Shown: one piece after another, positions 31,855-35,073 of the stretch
Layout of the letters: the number at the start of each line of letters is the position of its first letter
Position numbering within the stretch: position 1 is the stretch's first letter
Origin: Mycobacterium asiaticum
Lineage (GTDB): Bacteria > Actinomycetota > Actinomycetes > Mycobacteriales > Mycobacteriaceae
Length of the DNA: 35,073 nt
Reading direction: 5' to 3'
NCBI RefSeq assembly: GCF_001673315.1
Contig: NZ_LZLQ01000152.1
Span: 1-35,073, forward strand
Translations under genes and position numbers: made by a program
Notes under the pieces: model-generated
Seen by the model: the letters and a program-made list of their open reading frames with translations, nothing else
The model's database searches: none
Told to the model about the DNA's origin: nothing

Positions 31855-33267
31855 ATGGGTCAAACCCTGCGTTCGGGGCGGGTTTTCGAAGTGGTTTCAC
31901 CGCACACCGAGGAACCGGTCGCCGAGGTTACGGCCGCGGGTCCGGACGACGTCGACGCGGCGGTCAACGCCGCGCGCGCCGCTCTGGACTCCGGGCCCTG
32001 GGGTCGTTCCGAGCCGGCGGAGCGCATCGCGGCGGTCCGCCGTCTGGTCGATGTCTACGACGAGCACCGCCGCCAGATGGCCGACACCATCACCACCGAG
32101 ATCGGCGCCCCGATCACCTTCGCCAAACGCGCTCAGGTGGGTCTGGCCGCGATGATGATGCGCGCATTCTGCGATCTGGCCGAACGGCATCCGTGGCAGG
32201 AGACGAGGACCGGATTCTTCGGCGCCGATGTGCAGGTGCGCAAGGAGCCGGTGGGGGTGGTTGCCGCGATCGTGCCCTGGAACATGCCGCAGTTCCTGAT
32301 CACCACCAAGCTGATCCCCGCGCTGCTTGCCGGCTGCACCGTGGTACTCAAGCCCGCGCCCGAATCCCCCTTGGACGCACTGCTTTTGGCGGACCTGCTG
32401 GACCAGGTCGACTTGCCCGAGGGCGTGGTGAGCGTGCTGCCGGGCGACGGCTCCGTCGGAGAACTGCTGGTCGGCCATCCCGGGGTGGACAAAGTCTCCT
32501 TCACCGGCTCCAGCGCCGCGGGACGCGCCGTTGCCGCGGCATGCGCCGCCAATCTCACCCGGGTCGGCCTGGAGCTCGGTGGAAAATCCGCCGCGATCAT
32601 CCTCGACGACGCCGAACCAGAGAAGGTGGCCGCCGGCGTGCGTTCGGCGAGCTTGTCCAACAGCGGCCAGATCTGCAATGCCCTGACCCGCCTGCTGGTT
32701 CCGCAGGGGCGCCACGACGAGTACACCGACGCGCTGGCCGCTGAGATGGCCGCCATCCGGGTGGGCAATCCCACCGATCCCGACACCCAGATGGGCCCAC
32801 TAGTGTCCCGCCGCCAGCAGCAACGCGTGCTCGACTACATCCGGATCGGCGAAGACGAAGGCGCCCGGCGGGTGCTCGGAGGTACCGACCTGCCCGACGG
32901 TCTCGACCGCGGCTGGTATGTCCAACCCACCCTGTTCGCCGGTGCCGACAACAGCATGACAATCGCGCGCGAGGAGATCTTCGGACCGGTGCTCACCGTC
33001 ATCCCGTACCGGGACGAGGACGACGCGGTGGCCATTGCCAACGACAACGACTACGGGCTGGCCGGTTCGGTGTGGTCCGCCGACACCGACCGAGCGCTGC
33101 GGATCGCCGGCCGGGTACGCACCGGCACCCTGGGAATCAACCAGGGCTACACCATGGACCCGTTCGCGCCGTTCGGCGGGGTGAAGGCCAGCGGCTACGG
33201 TCGAGAACTTGGCCCGGAGGGCATCGACGGCTACCTGGACGCCAAGTCCATCGCGGTCGCGCCCTGA
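31855..33267 (+). CDS. NAD(P)-dependent aldehyde dehydrogenase
   Basis: The 470-residue enzyme oxidises an aldehyde to the acid. The Rossmann/catalytic features are PWNMPQ, KPAPESP, FTGSSAAGR near residue 220, the general base Glu in LELGGKSA near 242, and the nucleophilic Cys in NSGQICNALTR near 276. EEIFGPVL and the late PFGGVKASGYGRELG complete the family pattern. The N-terminus is about 20 residues shorter than usual because a stop codon lies eight codons before ATG 31855, which has GGAGG as ribosome site. It diverges from Rieske alpha 2 and carries the MarR operator 22 bases upstream, so it probably belongs to the same regulon and handles an aldehyde made by the oxygenases. Confidence 0.93.
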   Translation: MGQTLRSGRVFEVVSPHTEEPVAEVTAAGPDDVDAAVNAARAALDSGPWGRSEPAERIAAVRRLVDVYDEHRRQMADTITTEIGAPITFAKRAQVGLAAMMMRAFCDLAERHPWQETRTGFFGADVQVRKEPVGVVAAIVPWNMPQFLITTKLIPALLAGCTVVLKPAPESPLDALLLADLLDQVDLPEGVVSVLPGDGSVGELLVGHPGVDKVSFTGSSAAGRAVAAACAANLTRVGLELGGKSAAIILDDAEPEKVAAGVRSASLSNSGQICNALTRLLVPQGRHDEYTDALAAEMAAIRVGNPTDPDTQMGPLVSRRQQQRVLDYIRIGEDEGARRVLGGTDLPDGLDRGWYVQPTLFAGADNSMTIAREEIFGPVLTVIPYRDEDDAVAIANDNDYGLAGSVWSADTDRALRIAGRVRTGTLGINQGYTMDPFAPFGGVKASGYGRELGPEGIDGYLDAKSIAVAP

Positions 33268-33270
33268 TCA

Positions 33271-33285
33271 CGTTGCGCCGCAACG
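33271..33285. terminator. Short palindrome in convergent gap, possible terminator
   Basis: CGTTGCGCCGCAACG is a 15-base perfect dyad lying between the aldehyde dehydrogenase stop and the 3' end of the MDR gene. It can form a short GC-rich hairpin. No U-tract follows on either strand, so its role as a bidirectional terminator is tentative. Confidence 0.3.
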
Positions 33286-33288
33286 AGT

Positions 33289-34302
33289 TCAGGTGGGTTC
33301 GCTGACCTTCACCAGCGTCTTGCCGATGTTGGCTCCGGTGAACAAGCCGTTGAGGGCATCGACGCACGACTCGATGCCGTCGAAGATGGTCTGCCGATGA
33401 CGCAGCCGCCCTTCGGCTTCCCATTGCCGCAGGTTCGCGAACGCCTCGTCGAACCGGCCCCATTGATCGAGCGCGTTGAAGCCCTGCATGCTCGCGGTTT
33501 TGGCCAGCAGGTTGACGTAATTCGACGGTCCCGGGTGCTCACCGGTGAGGTAGCTGGAGATCACGCCGCACAGCACTACCCGCGCTCTGGGGGCCAACCG
33601 GCCCAGCACGGCGTCCAGGATGGGTCCGCCGACATTATCGAAGTAGACGTCGACCCGCTTCGGGCAATGTTGTTTGAGTCCGGCCGAGACGTCCTCGTTC
33701 TTGTAGTCGATGCACGCGTCGAATCCGAAATCCTCGACTACTGCCCGGCATTTCTGCGGGCCGCCCGCGATGCCGACCACCCGGGCTCCGGCGACCTTCG
33801 CGATCTGGCCGGCGATCGATCCGGTGGCGCCCGCTGCCGCCGACACCACGACCGTCTCGCCCGGTTGCGGCCGCCCGATGTCGGTCATCCCGAAATATGC
33901 GGTGGCACCGGTGGGGCCGTACACCGACATGATGGCCAGCTGGTCGGTTTCCCCCGGGATGGGCGTGCTGAAGATGTCGTCGCGGATGATCACGTATTCC
34001 TGAAATCCGGTCAGCGTGGTGACGATGTCACCGACCGCGTAAGCCTCGCAACGGGATTCGACCACCTCACCGATCCCGGCGGCCCGGATGACCTCCCCCA
34101 GCTGGACCGGCGGCAGGTAGCTGGGCTGGTCGTCCAGCCAGGTCCGGACGGCGGCATCAAGGCCCACGTAAGTGGTGCGCAGCAGCGCCTCCCCGTCGGC
34201 GGGCTCCGGTGCCGGACGGGTAATCAGCTCGGTGTCGTCGGGCTGTACCAACCCGGAGGGACGGCGACGCAACAGGATCTGACGATTCGGCAACTCAGGC
34301 AC
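33289..34302 (-). CDS. MDR-family NADP-dependent oxidoreductase (CurA/LTB4DH-like)
   Basis: The 337-residue zinc-free medium-chain reductase typically reduces activated double bonds such as enones. It starts PNRQILLRRRPSG, as the CurA/leukotriene B4 dehydrogenase group does. The NADPH motif is SAAAGATGSIAGQIAK near residue 150, and VDVYFDNVGGPILDAVL and NYVNLLAKTASMQGF follow. No structural zinc cysteines are seen. The GTG at 34302 fits the family N-terminus; a longer open frame to 34800 is antisense to the next gene. It ends close to the aldehyde dehydrogenase, tail to tail. It might take part in the same catabolism, but I see no MarR operator before it. Confidence 0.9.
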   Translation of the reverse strand: MPELPNRQILLRRRPSGLVQPDDTELITRPAPEPADGEALLRTTYVGLDAAVRTWLDDQPSYLPPVQLGEVIRAAGIGEVVESRCEAYAVGDIVTTLTGFQEYVIIRDDIFSTPIPGETDQLAIMSVYGPTGATAYFGMTDIGRPQPGETVVVSAAAGATGSIAGQIAKVAGARVVGIAGGPQKCRAVVEDFGFDACIDYKNEDVSAGLKQHCPKRVDVYFDNVGGPILDAVLGRLAPRARVVLCGVISSYLTGEHPGPSNYVNLLAKTASMQGFNALDQWGRFDEAFANLRQWEAEGRLRHRQTIFDGIESCVDALNGLFTGANIGKTLVKVSEPT

Positions 34303-34349
34303 GGTGCAGAGCCTATTCGCCCCGGCTTGGCGTGTGGGAGCATTCCAGC

Positions 34350-35073
34350 ATGAACCCCGAGGACGACCCAGAAGCCCGCATTCGGGAGCTGGAGCAGCCG
34401 TTGGCCGACCGGGCGCACGCGAGCGAATTGGGCGGGGGTGCCGACTACAACTACCCGCCCCCACCACCCGGACCGGTGCCGCCGCCGGCCAGTTCGGGTA
34501 TGGCGCAGCCGTCCTCCATATCGCCGAACCTTTCGCCGCCGTCCTACGGCTACGAGAGTCCGTTCCCCGGCGCGACACCCCGATCCTCCTCCGGCATGCG
34601 CTGGTTCTGGATTTTGGCGGCGGTCGGTGTGCTCGGCGTGCTGCTGCTGGTCGGCGGCATCGCCGCCTACGCTGCCCGCCAGTTCTCCCACGGTGATCTC
34701 GTGGTCGAATCTCCCACCGAGACCACCTCGGCGGTGCCCACCCCCGGCGGTCGGGCACCGTCGGTAAAAACGCACGCCCCCAGTTCGGGTCCGTCACCAT
34801 CGGCCACCGCGCCGGCCGCCCAGCCGGTCATCGTCTCGGGCATCAACGAGAACAAGACGATTGCCTGCGACGGTGGCATCAGCATCACGGTCAGCGGTAT
34901 CTCCAACACGGTGGTATTGACCGGGCACTGCGCCAACGTCACTGTGTCCGGCTTGCAGAACATCATCACCGTGGACTCCGCCGACGAGATCGATGCCAGC
35001 GGGCTGAACAACAAGATCACCTATCATTCCGGCTCGCCGAAGGTCTCGAAGCTCGGCAACGGCAACGTCGTCG
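34350..35073 (+). CDS. Proline-rich membrane protein with DUF3060-like repeats (partial)
   Basis: The gene runs off the right edge after 241 codons. Order: an acidic start (MNPEDDPEARIRELEQPLAD), a Pro-rich cytoplasmic segment to about residue 80, one membrane helix (FWILAAVGVLGVLLLVGGIAA near 86-106), a Ser/Thr/Pro-rich linker to about 160, then repeats such as KTIACDGG, SGISNTVVLTGHCANVTVSG and SGLNNKITYHSG. These repeats suggest a right-handed beta-helix-like DUF3060 domain outside the membrane. Such architecture is common in mycobacterial surface proteins of unknown role. It is divergent from the MDR oxidoreductase gene (47 bases). Confidence 0.85.
   Translation, partial: MNPEDDPEARIRELEQPLADRAHASELGGGADYNYPPPPPGPVPPPASSGMAQPSSISPNLSPPSYGYESPFPGATPRSSSGMRWFWILAAVGVLGVLLLVGGIAAYAARQFSHGDLVVESPTETTSAVPTPGGRAPSVKTHAPSSGPSPSATAPAAQPVIVSGINENKTIACDGGISITVSGISNTVVLTGHCANVTVSGLQNIITVDSADEIDASGLNNKITYHSGSPKVSKLGNGNVV

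Overview
This looks like a chromosomal segment from a mycobacterium, or a very close mycolic-acid actinobacterium. The DNA is GC-rich. The window holds a cyclopropane-mycolic-acid-synthase-type methyltransferase, a large MmpL/RND transporter, a cutinase-like secreted serine esterase, a GH16 protein that I recognise as close to M. tuberculosis Rv0315, a PPOX/F420-type domain of the Rv2061c kind, and a proline-rich membrane protein with a DUF3060-like tail. I see no rRNA, tRNA, insertion sequence, phage gene or CRISPR array. The species cannot be fixed from the sequence.

Region 1 (1-8075). A gene-free stretch with several candidate operators is followed by a membrane GGDEF-EAL c-di-GMP enzyme (minus). 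Divergent from it is a ferritin-like di-iron protein (plus). Then comes a minus-strand run in the transcription order AbrB-type membrane protein, cutinase-like esterase, FAD aromatic monooxygenase, and mtnA of methionine salvage.

Region 2 (8076-14225). A 473-base gap carries two copies of an 85-base hairpin element. It is followed by a TauD/TfdA dioxygenase and an MmpL transporter fused to a C-terminal FHA domain. These two genes share a 16-base upstream box. A small conserved minus-strand gene and a mycolic acid methyltransferase follow.

Region 3 (14226-25621). This holds a two-gene CsbD/coiled-coil operon, a membrane-FDOR fusion gene, a lipoprotein and a SAM methyltransferase divergent from an AraC regulator. 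It continues with a PAP2-diacylglycerol kinase fusion, a small conserved protein, a GT-C glycosyltransferase, two tandem Tat-exported GH16 glycosidases and a second TauD-type dioxygenase.

Region 4 (about 24.8-34.3 kb) is the most coherent and most interesting part. It is a catabolic-looking island with two paralogous modules. Each module is a Rieske oxygenase alpha subunit followed directly by an unrecognised helical protein of about 110 residues. One module sits in a tightly overlapping operon with an odd amidohydrolase and a MarR regulator. The other sits in an operon with a stand-alone [2Fe-2S] ferredoxin, a short-chain dehydrogenase and a TauD dioxygenase. A divergent aldehyde dehydrogenase completes the set, with an MDR-type oxidoreductase beyond it. 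The same 14-base sequence (TCAACTACTTGTGA or its reverse complement) lies at the promoter of both operons. I infer that it is the operator of the MarR protein and ties the island into one regulon. The substrate is not deducible from the sequence.

The window ends inside a DUF3060-like membrane protein gene.
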